Below, piece after piece: positions 38,086 through 47,743 of a stretch of DNA of 64,000 nucleotides. Numbering within the stretch: the stretch's first letter is position 1; every line of letters begins with the position of its first letter. Both the position numbers and the translations under genes were made by a program. The notes under the pieces are model-generated. The model made no database searches. It had not been told where the DNA came from and saw only the letters and a program-made list of their open reading frames with translations. The DNA is from Arthrobacter sp. SLBN-122 (GTDB lineage: Bacteria; Actinomycetota; Actinomycetes; Actinomycetales; Micrococcaceae), in NCBI RefSeq assembly GCF_006715165.1, contig NZ_VFMS01000001.1:310001-374000 (forward strand), written 5' to 3'.

Positions 38086-39801
38086 TCAGATGCCCAGGAG
38101 CGCCCGGTGCTCTTCCCGCCGTTTAGCCTGTTCGCCGGGGTCCGGCACGGGCAGGGAGGCGATCAGCCGGCGCGTGTAGTCATGCTGGGGGTTCCCCATG
38201 ACCTGGCTGCCGATCCCCTGCTCCACCAGCTTGCCCTTGTACAGGACGCCCACCCAGGAGGACAGGATGTCCACCACTGCCAGGTCGTGGCTGATGAACA
38301 GGCAGCCGAACCCAAACTCCTCCTGGATGTCCCGGAACAGCTCCAGGACCTTTGCCTGGACCGAAACGTCCAGGGCCGACGTCGGCTCATCCGCTATCAG
38401 CAGCCGGGGGTTCAGGCTCAACGCCCGCGCCAGTGATGCCCGCTGCCGTTGCCCGCCTGACAGTTCGTGCGGGTACCGGCCCGCATACGACGCGGGCAGC
38501 TGGACGGATTCCAGCAGCTCACCAACGCGTTTTCGCGCCTGGGCCTCGCTTGGCCGGGTATGGATGAGCATGGGCTCGGCAATGCACTCGCCAATGGTCA
38601 GCTGCGGGTTGAATGACGCGGCCGGGTCCTGGAACACGAAGCCAATATCCTTGCGGAACGGCTTGAAGGTGCGCTCCCGCAGGTTGAGCATCTCATAGCC
38701 CAGCACCTTGAGGCTGCCGCCGGTGGTCCGGTTGAGCCCGGCAATGGCGCGCCCAATGGTCGTCTTGCCGGAGCCGGATTCACCCACCAGTCCAAACACC
38801 TCGCCCCTGGACAGGGTGAAGCTGACCCCGTCCACGGCTTTGAAGGCGGGTGTTCCCAGCCGTCCCGGATACTCGATCTCCAGGTTGTCGGCAGCCACCA
38901 GGATTTCCTCGTCCTGGTGGGGCCGTTCGGTGAGGCCCTCCGACGCCGAGTTGCGGCCCAGGTGCGGCACCGCAGCAAGGAGGTTGCGGGTGTAGTCCTG
39001 GCGGGGTTCAGCGAACAAGGTCTTCGCCGGGGCCTCCTCCACGATGTCGCCTTGGTACATCACCACCACGCGGTCCGCCAGATCCGCCACCACGCCCATG
39101 TTGTGGGTGATCAGCACGATCGATGTTCCATACTTGTCGCGCAGGTCCCGCAGCAGCTCCAGGATCTCGGCCTGGACTGTGACGTCCAGGGCTGTGGTGG
39201 GCTCGTCGGCCACAATGAGTCCAGGATTCAGGGCCAGCGCCGCGGCGATCACCACGCGCTGCTTTTGCCCGCCTGAAAACTGGTGCGGGTAGTAGTTGAC
39301 GCGGTGCTCGGGATCAGGGATCCCCACTTTTCGGAGCGCATCGATGGCCCGTGCTTTCGCATCCTTTTTTGAAACGCGCCTTGGGCCCTCACTGGCCGCA
39401 TGGGCGCGGATGCCTTCGGCGATTTGCCAGCCCACCGTGAATACCGGGTTCAGTGCCGTGGACGGTTCCTGGAACACCATGGCCACATCCCGGCCGCGGA
39501 TCTGGCGGAGCTTCGCGGCGCTCACGCTGATGACGTCGGCGCCGTTGATCAGCACCGTGCCGGAGCTGCTCGCGGTTTCGGGCAGCAAGCCCAGGATCGT
39601 TTTGGCGGTCACCGTTTTACCGGAGCCGGACTCGCCAACGATGGCCAGGACCTCGCCTTTCCTGACGTCGAGGCTCACGTCCTTGACTGCCGGGACATCA
39701 CCGACGTCGGTGGCAAAAGTGACCTTGAGGTGGTCGATGTCAAGAACCGGTTGGCCGGCGTCAGTGCCGTGGTTGGGCAAAGGATCGATGTTGATAGTCA
39801 T
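38086..39801 (-). CDS. Double ABC ATPase of peptide importer (DppD-DppF fusion)
   Basis: A 571-residue protein with two full nucleotide-binding domains, powering the oligopeptide/dipeptide importer encoded upstream. NBD1: Walker A GESGSGKT near residue 55, signature FSGGQKQR, Walker B LIVADEPTTALDVT. NBD2: GESGSGKTT near 340, signature LSGGQRQRASLARAL, Walker B LLIADEPTSALDVS. Each has the Opp/Dpp C-terminal extension (DYTRNLLAAVP; DYTRRLIASLP). GAGGACGTC precedes ATG 39801, and it overlaps the permease stop (ATGA). It is last in the operon. Confidence 0.95.
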   Translation of the reverse strand: MTINIDPLPNHGTDAGQPVLDIDHLKVTFATDVGDVPAVKDVSLDVRKGEVLAIVGESGSGKTVTAKTILGLLPETASSSGTVLINGADVISVSAAKLRQIRGRDVAMVFQEPSTALNPVFTVGWQIAEGIRAHAASEGPRRVSKKDAKARAIDALRKVGIPDPEHRVNYYPHQFSGGQKQRVVIAAALALNPGLIVADEPTTALDVTVQAEILELLRDLRDKYGTSIVLITHNMGVVADLADRVVVMYQGDIVEEAPAKTLFAEPRQDYTRNLLAAVPHLGRNSASEGLTERPHQDEEILVAADNLEIEYPGRLGTPAFKAVDGVSFTLSRGEVFGLVGESGSGKTTIGRAIAGLNRTTGGSLKVLGYEMLNLRERTFKPFRKDIGFVFQDPAASFNPQLTIGECIAEPMLIHTRPSEAQARKRVGELLESVQLPASYAGRYPHELSGGQRQRASLARALSLNPRLLIADEPTSALDVSVQAKVLELFRDIQEEFGFGCLFISHDLAVVDILSSWVGVLYKGKLVEQGIGSQVMGNPQHDYTRRLIASLPVPDPGEQAKRREEHRALLGI

Positions 39802-40814
39802 GACGTCCTCACTTCTGCGCCGAGTGCCCCAGTGGCCACGGGCGCCGGTGAACTGCCGCCACCGGTCCGCCTGCGGCCGCGGAGGCGCGGATCGTTCAAG
39901 TCGTTGATGCTTTCCCCTACCAGAGTCAGCCCCAGGACTGTCCAGACGATGGCGATGCCCGGGAACAGGCCGGTCCACCAGATGCCTGACGTGGTATCGG
40001 CGAGCGCCTTGTTCAGGTCAAAGCCCCATTCCGCAGCCGAACTTGGCTCGATGCCGAAGCCGAGGAAACCAAGTCCTGCCAGGGTCAGGATGGCTTCGGA
40101 CGCGTTGAGGGTGAAGATCAGCGGCAGTGTCCGGGTGGCGTTGCGGTAGATGTGCCTGGTCATGATGCGGATGTTCGACGCACCCACCACCTTGGCCGAT
40201 TCGACGAAGGGTTCGGCCTTAAGGCGGATGGTCTCAGCACGGATCACCCTGAAGTACTGCGGGATGAAGACCACCGTGATGGAGATGGCGGCGGCCAGGA
40301 TCCCGCCCAGCAGGCTGGACTGGCCGCCGCTGATGACGATTGCCATGACGATTGCAACCAGCAGTGAGGGGAAGGCGTAAATCGCATCCGCCACCACTAC
40401 CAGGATCCGGTCCAGCCATCCGCCGATGTAGCCGCTCACCAGGCCCAGGATGACGCCGGCGAAGATGGAGAGAACCACGGCCACGATGATGACCAACAGC
40501 GCTGTTTGCGTGCCCCAGATCACGCGCGACAGGACGTCGTACCCGCCCACGGTGGTGCCGAGGAGGTGCTTGCCGCCGGGTGCCTGCTGGGTGGGGAAGC
40601 TCCCGTCGGCATCCGACAGTTGCGCGAAGCCATAGGGCGCCAGCAGCGGTGCCGCCAGTGCCGTGAGCAGGAAGATGCCGGTAAGGACGAGCCCCACCAC
40701 CAGCATGAAACGCTGCAGGCCGACGCTTTTGTTGAAGTGGGAAACCACGGGCAGCCGCCGGAAAAGGGGGGCCCGCGGGTTGGCGACGGGTTCCAGGGGT
40801 GTCTCTGCAGTCAT
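39798..40814 (-). CDS. Peptide ABC permease, DppC type
   Basis: A 338-residue inner-membrane permease with about six segments, opening with a long N-terminal helix (FMLVVGLVLTGIFLLTALAAPLLAPYGF) typical of DppC/OppC. The EAA loop reads KVVGASNIRIMTRHIYRNATRTLPLIF. The C-terminal WWTGLFPGIAIVWTVLGLTLVGESINDLNDPRLRG motif is standard. It starts one base after the DppB-type gene stop, and its own stop overlaps the ATPase start. Confidence 0.95.
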   Translation of the reverse strand: MTAETPLEPVANPRAPLFRRLPVVSHFNKSVGLQRFMLVVGLVLTGIFLLTALAAPLLAPYGFAQLSDADGSFPTQQAPGGKHLLGTTVGGYDVLSRVIWGTQTALLVIIVAVVLSIFAGVILGLVSGYIGGWLDRILVVVADAIYAFPSLLVAIVMAIVISGGQSSLLGGILAAAISITVVFIPQYFRVIRAETIRLKAEPFVESAKVVGASNIRIMTRHIYRNATRTLPLIFTLNASEAILTLAGLGFLGFGIEPSSAAEWGFDLNKALADTTSGIWWTGLFPGIAIVWTVLGLTLVGESINDLNDPRLRGRRRTGGGSSPAPVATGALGAEVRTS

Positions 40815-40815
40815 G

Positions 40816-41907
40816 TCAGTACCTCACGCGGGGGTCGATCAGCGCGGCAATGATGTCCACGATGAAGTTGGTGACGGCGACGATGACGGCCAGCAGCACC
40901 ACGATGCCCTGGACGGCCACGAAGTCGCGCGCCGTGAGGTAGTTGGCCAGCTGGAACCCGAGGCCCTTCCACTCGAAGGTGGTTTCAGTCAGTACTGCGC
41001 CGCCGAGCAGCACGGCGACCTGCAGGCCCATCACGGTGATAATCGGGATCAGTGCCGGTTTGTAGGCGTGCTTGGTGACAAGGCGGAACTCGCTGACACC
41101 GCGCGAGCGGCCCGCCTCGATGTAATCCTTGCCCAAGGTGCCGATGACGTTGGTCCGGACCAGGCGCAGGAAGACTCCCGCTGTCAGGAAGCCCAACGCC
41201 ACCGCCGGAAGGACAGCGTGGGACATGACGTCACTGAACGCGGCCATGTTTCCGCTGCGCAGGGCATCCAGCCAGTAGATGCCCGTGGGGGCCTCCAGCG
41301 CGGTGAGGGACAATTCGGTCCTGGTGCCCGCGCGGCCGGCGACCGGCAGCCAGCCAAGCCACACGGAGAACACCAGCTTGAGCAGCATGCCCGCGAAGAA
41401 GACCGGGGTGGCGTAGAACAGGATGGCCAGGATCCGAAGCACTGCGTCCGGCAGGTGGTCACGCCGGTGCGCGGCGATCATGCCCAGCGGAATCCCCACC
41501 AGCAAGGCAACGATGAGCGCGTTGACGGCCAGCTCCAGTGTGGCGGATCCGTAGGTAGTGAGCATCTCGGTGACCTTGCGGTTGTCCGAGAGGGTGGTGC
41601 CGAAGTTGCCTGTAACAAGCTGGCCCAGGTATTCGAAGTACTGCACAAGCAAGGGCCGGTCGTAGCCGGCGGCGTGGATCCGTTCCTGCAATTGATCCGG
41701 GGGAAGCCTGCCGCCCATGGCGGCGGTGATGGGGTCGCCGGTGATCCGCATAAGGAAGAACACCATGGTGACCAGGATGAGGATGGTGGGGAAGATCAGC
41801 AGGAAACGGACCAGGATGTACTGGCCCAGTCCTCCGCCTCCCTGTTTTTTCCTGGGTGGTAGGAGTGCGTCCGCGTCAGTGGGCGGCGCGTCAATCAAAG
41901 TTGTCAT
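40816..41907 (-). CDS. Peptide ABC permease, DppB type
   Basis: A 363-residue permease. The first segment (YILVRFLLIFPTILILVTMVFFLMRI) and the following loop (GDPITAAMGGRLPPDQLQERI) are the DppB/OppB signature. The EAA loop is YIEAGRSRGVSEFRLVTKHAYKPALIPIITVMGLQVAVLLGGAVLTETTFEWKGLG. The C-terminus ends VDIIAALIDPRVRY as in the family. It follows the binding-protein gene after 127 bases that hold a terminator-like hairpin. Confidence 0.95.
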   Translation of the reverse strand: MTTLIDAPPTDADALLPPRKKQGGGGLGQYILVRFLLIFPTILILVTMVFFLMRITGDPITAAMGGRLPPDQLQERIHAAGYDRPLLVQYFEYLGQLVTGNFGTTLSDNRKVTEMLTTYGSATLELAVNALIVALLVGIPLGMIAAHRRDHLPDAVLRILAILFYATPVFFAGMLLKLVFSVWLGWLPVAGRAGTRTELSLTALEAPTGIYWLDALRSGNMAAFSDVMSHAVLPAVALGFLTAGVFLRLVRTNVIGTLGKDYIEAGRSRGVSEFRLVTKHAYKPALIPIITVMGLQVAVLLGGAVLTETTFEWKGLGFQLANYLTARDFVAVQGIVVLLAVIVAVTNFIVDIIAALIDPRVRY

Positions 41908-41972
41908 CGGTACCTGGATTCGTGGTGACCGGGAGCCAGCAGTCCCCTCGGTGCTGGCTGATGACCGGCAAA

Positions 41973-42001
41973 AGGCGGGACACCGTTGCGGCGTCCCGCC
42001 T
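41973..42001 (-). terminator. Terminator-like hairpin between binding protein and permease genes
   Basis: AGGCGGGAC and GTCCCGCCT form a nine-base stem with an 11-base loop; on the minus strand it is followed by TTTTGCC. It lies after the binding-protein gene and before the permeases, so partial termination could keep binding protein in excess. Confidence 0.65.
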
Positions 42002-42034
42002 CCGGCCCGTCAGAGCCCGATGGGGGTGGAGTGC

Positions 42035-43678
42035 TTACCTGGACAGGACGCCAAGGCGTGTCTTGAAGGAGGGATCAAGGGTCTTCTCGACGCCCTTGAT
42101 GTCCTTCCCGGCCACCAGCAGCTGGGAGCCCTGGAGGAGCGGCAGGGTGGAAAGGTCCTTCGCCACCGCAGACTGGACGTCGCCAAGCAGTTTCTGGCGT
42201 TCGGTCTTGTCAGGCGTGGTGAGCTGCTTCTGCACCAGGTCCGTGACGGTCGGGTTCTCGTAGTGGTTCTTCAGGAAGTTGCCGGGGATGAAGAACGGCG
42301 TGAGGTAGTTGTCAGCGTCGGAGTAGTCCGGGAACCAGCCCAGCTGGTAGACCGGGTAAGCGTCTGCGGTCCTGGCCTTGGAGTACGTCACCCATTCCGT
42401 GGACTGCAGGTCCACGGTGAACAGGCCTGACTTCTCCAGCTGTTCCTTGACCATGGCGTATTCGTCACCGGAGGACTTGCCGTAGTGGTCCGGGTTGTAC
42501 TGCAGCTTCAGGTTGACCGGACCGGTGACTCCGGCGTCTGCCAGGACCTTCTTGGCCTTGTCCAGGCTCGGTTTGCCGCTGCCGTCCCCGTACATCTCCT
42601 TCATCGGCTGGGTCGCGCCGGGCAGGCCGTCCGGGACCACCGAGTATGCGGGCACGTAGGTCCCTTTGTAGACCTGGTCGGAGATCGCCTGGCGGTCCAC
42701 GATGTCAGCCATGGCCTGCCGCACTGCAAGGGCCTTGGCGGGGTTGGCTTCGGGCGTCTTGGCGCCGAAGGGCATGGTGTCGAAGTTGAAGACGATGTAC
42801 CGGAGCTCGCCACCCGGGCCCTTGTAGACCTTGACCTTGGAGTCCTTCTCCAGGTCAGCGGCGTCGGTTGCTGTCAGGCTGCGGCCGGCAACATCGATAT
42901 TGCCGCCCTGGACGTCCAGCTTCAGGTTATTGGAGTCGGCGTAGTACTTAATGACGGCGCTGTCATTCGATGGCTTGCCCAGCAGCCCGCTGTAGTCCGG
43001 ATTGCTCTTGAGGCTGACGAGTTCGTTCTTCTTGTAGGAATCGATGGTGTAGGGGCCGGCGAAGGGCTTGCCGGAAACAATGTCCTCATCGCTCATCACT
43101 TTGTCGGCGGGGAAGACCTCCTCGTCAATGATCGGCCCCGTGTTGGTGCCCAGGACGCTGGGGAACACCTGGTCGTTGCCTGCCTTAAGGGTGAACACCA
43201 CCGTGGTGTCATCCTTGGCCTCGACGGACTTGAGGTTGGACAGCAGGGACGACGGTCCGTTGGGGTCGTTGATCTTCACCACACGGTCGTAGGAAAACTT
43301 CACGTCCGAGGCAGTCAGTGCGTGGCCGTTGGCAAACTTCAGGTTGGGTTTCAGCTTCACGGTGAACTCTGTGGGCGTGGTGAAGGAGGCCGATTCCGCG
43401 ATGTCCGGGCTGACCTCGGCCGCACCGGGCTTGGAGTTCATCAGGAAGGGGTACACCTGGTTCATTACCAGGAACGAACCTGCGTCATAGGAGCCGGCGG
43501 GGTCGAGGGTTACGACCTTGTCCGTTGTGCCGAATGTGATGGCGCCGCCGCCGGCGCTGCCGCCGGTGGACGTTCCGCCGCCTCCGCCGCCCGATGGCCC
43601 GGTGCAGGCTGTCAGGGCCAGGGCGGAGATGCCTGCCAGCGCGATGGCGCGGTGCAGGGCCGTTGTGCTCTTGATCAT
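42035..43678 (-). CDS. Peptide ABC substrate-binding lipoprotein
   Basis: A 547-residue family-5 extracytoplasmic solute-binding protein (DppA/OppA class). The signal peptide ends in the lipobox ALTAC near residue 24, followed by a Gly/Ser-rich linker. Family blocks include DKVVTLDPAGSYDAGSFLVMNQVYPFL, FTTPTEFTVKLKPNLKFANGHALTASDVKFSYDRV and RQAMADIVDRQAISDQVY. It captures peptides or related ligands at the cell surface; specificity cannot be read. First gene of the importer operon, with its own upstream gap of 267 bases. Confidence 0.94.
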   Translation of the reverse strand: MIKSTTALHRAIALAGISALALTACTGPSGGGGGGTSTGGSAGGGAITFGTTDKVVTLDPAGSYDAGSFLVMNQVYPFLMNSKPGAAEVSPDIAESASFTTPTEFTVKLKPNLKFANGHALTASDVKFSYDRVVKINDPNGPSSLLSNLKSVEAKDDTTVVFTLKAGNDQVFPSVLGTNTGPIIDEEVFPADKVMSDEDIVSGKPFAGPYTIDSYKKNELVSLKSNPDYSGLLGKPSNDSAVIKYYADSNNLKLDVQGGNIDVAGRSLTATDAADLEKDSKVKVYKGPGGELRYIVFNFDTMPFGAKTPEANPAKALAVRQAMADIVDRQAISDQVYKGTYVPAYSVVPDGLPGATQPMKEMYGDGSGKPSLDKAKKVLADAGVTGPVNLKLQYNPDHYGKSSGDEYAMVKEQLEKSGLFTVDLQSTEWVTYSKARTADAYPVYQLGWFPDYSDADNYLTPFFIPGNFLKNHYENPTVTDLVQKQLTTPDKTERQKLLGDVQSAVAKDLSTLPLLQGSQLLVAGKDIKGVEKTLDPSFKTRLGVLSR

Positions 43679-43895
43679 CTGTGAACTTTCTGTCCGATGA
43701 GTACGTGCGTGCCGGGCGCATGGCTTATGTACCCCTGCTCCGGCGCGCAGTGCTGATCCCTAGATTCAATCAGAGAGTCAGCCCTCAGGACGGCCAATTC
43801 TGTGAGTTGAAACACAAAATTTATTTCTTTGGTACCCCTGCCCACTAAGCGGACAGCGGGTGCAGGCATCCCGGCCCAACAGAGCCCGCTGCACG

Positions 43896-43935
43896 CCAAA
43901 GCACCGGCCCGGTGATGGCCGGGACGGTGCTTTGG
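43896..43935 (-). terminator. Terminator downstream of mnmA
   Basis: A 17-base stem with a single mismatch (outer CCAAAGCACCG pairing with CGGTGCTTTGG, then an inner CCCGG/CCGGG) and a six-base loop lies right after the mnmA stop on the minus strand. Confidence 0.75.
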
Positions 43936-43945
43936 ATGGTACGGG

Positions 43946-45079
43946 TTAGAGCGCGGCGCGCTGGAGCGAGCGGGCGGCGTCGATGGTGGCCTGGCCCAGT
44001 ACCCGGCTGCCTTGGTAAAGCACCACTGTCTGGCCGGGGGCCACCCCCCGCAGGGGCGTCGCCAGCCGGACCACCAACTGGCGTCCTGCTTCACCCTCGG
44101 TGGCGGACTCCACCCAGGCAGTGGCCGGGACCGGATCCCCATGGGCACGGACCTGCGCATGGCACTCGAATTCAGCTCCCGTTTCCACTTCGGCGATGGG
44201 AAGCCCTGCCCAGGAAACCTTGATGCCGCGGATCTCGTCGATCGCCAGGAGCGCCTCGGGCCCCACCACCACCTTGTTTTCCTTGGGCCGGATTTCCAGG
44301 ACGAACCGCGGCTTGCCGTCGGCGGCAGGAGTTCCAAGCTTGAGGCCACGCCGCTGGCCGACGGTGAATGCGTTGGCGCCGGGGTGCTCCCCCACCTTCG
44401 CGCCCGTCTCATCCACGATGTCGCCGCTGGTCATGTCGATCTTTTCGGCAAGCCAACCGGCCGTATCGCCGTCGGGAATGAAGCAGATGTCATGGCTGTC
44501 CGGTTTGTTGGCCACGGACAGGCCGCGCCGTTCCGCTTCTGCGCGCACCTCCGCCTTGGATGGGGTGTCCGCCAGCGGGAACATGGAGTGCTTGAGCTGT
44601 TCATGCGTGAGGACGCCAAGGACATAGCTCTGGTCCTTGGCCCAGTCCGCGGCGCGGTGCAGTTCCCGGTTGCCGTCGGCGTCTTCGATCACCTTGGCGT
44701 AGTGGCCGGTGCACACGGCGTCAAAGCCCAGGGCAATGGCCTTCTCGAGCAGGGCGGCGAACTTGATGCGTTCGTTGCAGCGCATGCAGGGGTTGGGCGT
44801 CCTGCCGGCTGCGTATTCATCGATGAAGTCCTGGACCACGTCTTCCTTGAAGCGCTCCGAGAAATCCCACACGTAGTAAGGGATGCCCAGCACGTCGCAG
44901 GCACGCCAGGCGTCCCGGGAGTCCTCGATGGTGCAGCAGCCGCGGCTGCCCGTGCGCAGGGTGCCGGGCATGCGCGAAAGGGCAAGGTGGACGCCGACGA
45001 CGTCGTGCCCGGCCTCCACCGCGCGGGCGGCGGCAACAGCGGAGTCCACTCCGCCGCTCATGGCTGCTAGTACTCGCAT
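43946..45079 (-). CDS. mnmA: tRNA-specific 2-thiouridylase MnmA
   Basis: MnmA thiolates U34 of the tRNAs for Lys, Glu and Gln using sulfur relayed from a cysteine desulfurase. The 377-residue protein starts with the PP-loop [17 protein letters not shown]. The two catalytic cysteines are in [12 protein letters not shown] and [12 protein letters not shown]-terminal beta-barrel blocks include GQRRGLKLG and [19 protein letters not shown]. The cysteine desulfurase gene lies 150 bases upstream on the same strand, matching the biochemical need. Confidence 0.97.
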   Translation of the reverse strand: MRVLAAMSGGVDSAVAAARAVEAGHDVVGVHLALSRMPGTLRTGSRGCCTIEDSRDAWRACDVLGIPYYVWDFSERFKEDVVQDFIDEYAAGRTPNPCMRCNERIKFAALLEKAIALGFDAVCTGHYAKVIEDADGNRELHRAADWAKDQSYVLGVLTHEQLKHSMFPLADTPSKAEVRAEAERRGLSVANKPDSHDICFIPDGDTAGWLAEKIDMTSGDIVDETGAKVGEHPGANAFTVGQRRGLKLGTPAADGKPRFVLEIRPKENKVVVGPEALLAIDEIRGIKVSWAGLPIAEVETGAEFECHAQVRAHGDPVPATAWVESATEGEAGRQLVVRLATPLRGVAPGQTVVLYQGSRVLGQATIDAARSLQRAAL

Positions 45080-45229
45080 GCTGGCTTTCTGTTGAGGGAT
45101 GGTGTCTTCCGCTTCCGGGCCGGACCGCCGGCGGGAAACGATCTTCGCCTATCTATTCTACGGTGGCAGGCAAATCAGTGATCCGCGTACAGCCGAACCA
45201 CGCATGGGGAACTACCCGGCCATGCCGGT

Positions 45230-46459
45230 TCACGCGCCGTGCAGCGCCTGCCGCGCCACGGTTCCCGCGGTCTGGATCGAGGACTCGTGTCCGGCCATGC
45301 CGGCCTGGCGTGCCCGCGCATAAGCCTCCGGCAGCGCCTTAAGCAGGGCATCGACGTCGGCCTCGGTGGAAGCGTGCCCCAGGCTGAACCGCTGGGCTCC
45401 GCGCGCTGTCTCCTCGTCCAGGCCCATGGCCAGCAGCACATGGGATGGCCGCGGCACGCCGGCTGTGCAGGCCGAGCCGGTGGACGATTCGACGCCGGCC
45501 AGGTCAAGGAGGAACAGCAGCGAGTCCCCCTCACAGCCCGGGAAGGTGAAATGCGCATTGCCCGGCAGCCGGCCGGCCCCGGGTGCACCGCGAAGGACCG
45601 CTTCAGGGACGCATCCGCGGATGCCCTCGATCAGGCGATCACGAAGTGCGGCGACCCGCGCGGCCTCAGTCTGCAATCCGGCCGTAACAGCCTCTGCGGC
45701 GGCAGCGAAGGCAGCGATCGAGGCCGTGTCCAGGGTGCCGGAGCGGACGTCACGTTCCTGCCCGCCGCCGTGCTGCACCGGTGTCAGTTTGACCGCCCGG
45801 CCCAGCAGGAGTGCGCCCACTCCCACCGGGCCGCCGATCTTGTGCCCGGAGACGGACATGGCGTCCAGGCCCGAATCCTTGAAGTGCACCGGCACCGAGC
45901 CGAAAGCCTGGACGGCGTCAGAGTGCACCGGGACGCCGGCAGCGTGGGCCATTTCAACGACGCGGCGGATGGGCTGGATGGTGCCCACCTCGTTGTTGGC
46001 CCACATCACGGTCACCAGGGCCACGGCCCCCGGATCCCGGGAAAGCTCGGCCTCGAGGGCGTCGAGGTCCAGGAGACCATCGCTGTCCACCGGCAGCCAG
46101 GCCACCTCAGCGCCTTCGTGGCGTTCAAGCCATTCCACGGTGTCCAGCACCGCGTGATGTTCGACGGCTGAGCAGAGGATGCGGCGGCGCTTTGGGTCTT
46201 CTGCCACGCGCGACCAGTACATGCCCTTCACTGCGAGGTTGTCCGATTCCGTGCCCCCGGAGGTGAAAATGACCTCCGAGGGATGGGCTCCTGCGGTCGC
46301 GGCAATGATCTCGCGCGCATCCTCGACGGCACGGCGGGCCCGGCGTCCCGAGCCATGCAGCGACGACGGATTGCCCGTGCGCGCCAGTTCACGCGTCAGG
46401 GCGGCGAGCGCCGCAGCCGAAAGCGGAGTAGTGGCGGCATGGTCGAGGTACGCGGGCAT
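45230..46459 (-). CDS. iscS: Cysteine desulfurase (IscS/NifS family)
   Basis: A 409-residue PLP enzyme that removes sulfur from cysteine for thiolation and Fe-S assembly. It opens [18 protein letters not shown]. The PLP lysine is in [19 protein letters not shown] and the persulfide cysteine in [22 protein letters not shown]. The [10 protein letters not shown] motif near residue 75 binds PLP phosphate. No iscU/suf genes are adjacent; mnmA follows, so tRNA thiolation is the likely main job. Confidence 0.95.
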   Translation of the reverse strand: MPAYLDHAATTPLSAAALAALTRELARTGNPSSLHGSGRRARRAVEDAREIIAATAGAHPSEVIFTSGGTESDNLAVKGMYWSRVAEDPKRRRILCSAVEHHAVLDTVEWLERHEGAEVAWLPVDSDGLLDLDALEAELSRDPGAVALVTVMWANNEVGTIQPIRRVVEMAHAAGVPVHSDAVQAFGSVPVHFKDSGLDAMSVSGHKIGGPVGVGALLLGRAVKLTPVQHGGGQERDVRSGTLDTASIAAFAAAAEAVTAGLQTEAARVAALRDRLIEGIRGCVPEAVLRGAPGAGRLPGNAHFTFPGCEGDSLLFLLDLAGVESSTGSACTAGVPRPSHVLLAMGLDEETARGAQRFSLGHASTEADVDALLKALPEAYARARQAGMAGHESSIQTAGTVARQALHGA

Positions 46460-46504
46460 CCCCCAATTCTATCGCGGCCTGCCGCTGCATCCGCGGCGGG
46501 AGCG

Positions 46505-47170
46505 TCAGTCCCCGCCGGTGATCCTTGCGCAGCATTGACCGGGTCCGGCAGCCGGGGCAACACGCTCTTCCGCACTGCCGCAGCCCACCGCGGCCCCGCG
46601 CAGGAAAGCGCCGTTCATGTCGCATACCACTGCCGTATGAGAACGCGAGAGCCGGTGGAACGGGCAGTTGGGAAGCAGGTAGCCGCCTTCACCGTCCTGC
46701 TCTGGCTGGTAGCCGGCTTCGGCCAGGAATTCCTCCAGGCCGCCGGCAGCTTCTGCCAGCTCCCGGCCTTTCCGGAAGGCGGCCGCACGGAGCGATTCAC
46801 CGACGGGGGCGCCGCCGGCCAGGGAGGCTTCGATCGCCGCCGCCATGAGTTCCCCGGCGAGGTCATAATTCCGGTCAGGCACTGATGCGCCGACCTCGCT
46901 TCCCACCGGCCGGTACATCTTGGCGGGGCGGCCAGACCCCGGCCCTGCCCTCCCGGCCGGCTTGTGGAACTCCACAGCCAGCAAGCCGTCCTGCACCAAC
47001 CTGTCCAGATGGAAGGAGACGGTACTCCGGGGCATGCCTGCAGCCTCAGCCACTTCGTCCCGCCCCATCGGTCCTGGCGCTGCAGCCACCAGTTCGAAAA
47101 GCTGCAGCCTCTTGGCATCCGTCAGCGAGGCCACGGCAGCAATCCTGTCAGCCCACGGAAGTCGGTACAT
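46505..47170 (-). CDS. SufR-like HTH regulator with C-terminal cysteines
   Basis: A 221-residue regulator with an N-terminal winged helix of the ArsR/SufR kind (KRLQLFELVAAAPGPMGRDEVAEAAGMPRSTVSFHLDRLVQDGLLAVEF). The C-terminal domain has cysteines in PNCPFHRL, AVVCDMNGAF, VGCGS and GQCCARI. That spacing recalls the Fe-S cluster site of SufR-type repressors, so redox or iron-sulfur sensing is inferred. I chose ATG 47170 preceded by GGTGG; a TTG at 47182 is in frame. It diverges from the DoxX-like gene across 94 bases with an inverted repeat. Confidence 0.85.
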   Translation of the reverse strand: MYRLPWADRIAAVASLTDAKRLQLFELVAAAPGPMGRDEVAEAAGMPRSTVSFHLDRLVQDGLLAVEFHKPAGRAGPGSGRPAKMYRPVGSEVGASVPDRNYDLAGELMAAAIEASLAGGAPVGESLRAAAFRKGRELAEAAGGLEEFLAEAGYQPEQDGEGGYLLPNCPFHRLSRSHTAVVCDMNGAFLRGAAVGCGSAEERVAPAAGPGQCCARITGGD

Positions 47171-47225
47171 GATGTCCACCAATCAAAATCCAAAGTCAAG
47201 ATCTATTGATTATAGAACCTTCCCT

Positions 47226-47254
47226 TTCTAAAATTGGCATACCTACTTTTAGAA
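47226..47254. promoter_or_regulatory. Inverted repeat, candidate operator of the SufR-like regulator
   Basis: TTCTAAAA and TTTTAGAA form a perfect eight-base inverted repeat around a 13-base spacer, 10 bases before the DoxX-like start. A second pair, AATCAA and TTGATT, lies just upstream between the divergent genes. Symmetry and location suggest repressor binding. Confidence 0.5.
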
Positions 47255-47264
47255 GGAGAGCACC

Positions 47265-47687
47265 ATGAAATCAACATCGGCAGTGCAGGCCCGGAACGCA
47301 GCAACAGCCATGCCGGCGGCGAGGCAGGCGTTCCTGCTGCTGCGCACTGTCTTTACCATCGCACCGATCCTTTTCGGTTTGGACAAGTTCACCAACATCC
47401 TCACTGACTGGACCATGTACCTGGCGCCCCAGGCCACCGCCGTCGTACCACTGGCACCCCAGACCTTCATGTACATCGTGGGCGTTGTGGAGATCATCGC
47501 CGGCATCGTCGTGGCTGTGCGGCCGAAATACGGCTCGCTGCTGGTGGCGGCCTGGCTGGCAGGGATCATCATCAACCTGCTGCTGCTCGGGAGTTTCTAC
47601 GACGTGGCCCTGCGGGACTTCGGTCTGCTGGTTGGCGCGCTGGCCCTTAACCGCCTGTCGAGGGAAAACAGCCGAACCGCTGCGTGA
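47265..47687 (+). CDS. DoxX-like small membrane protein
   Basis: A 140-residue protein with four membrane helices: AFLLLRTVFTIAPILFGLDKF, the stretch around LAPQTFMYIVGVVEIIAGIVVAV, GSLLVAAWLAGIIINLLL, and FGLLVGALALNRL. The ILFGLDKF and VVEIIAGI pattern is that of the DoxX superfamily, which has redox-linked members. A strong ribosome site, AAGGAG, lies six bases before ATG 47265. Control by the divergent SufR-like regulator is likely from the layout. Confidence 0.82.
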   Translation: MKSTSAVQARNAATAMPAARQAFLLLRTVFTIAPILFGLDKFTNILTDWTMYLAPQATAVVPLAPQTFMYIVGVVEIIAGIVVAVRPKYGSLLVAAWLAGIIINLLLLGSFYDVALRDFGLLVGALALNRLSRENSRTAA

Positions 47688-47697
47688 ATCAACCTCC

Positions 47698-47726
47698 GTT
47701 TGGCGCTGTCCCTGATAGCGCCAAAC
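47698..47726. terminator. Hairpin after the DoxX-like gene
   Basis: GTTTGGCGCT and AGCGCCAAAC form a perfect ten-base stem with a nine-base loop, 11 bases after the DoxX-like stop. A second, T-tailed hairpin follows at 47744. Confidence 0.55.
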
Positions 47727-47743
47727 GTTAGCTGAACAAAGAC

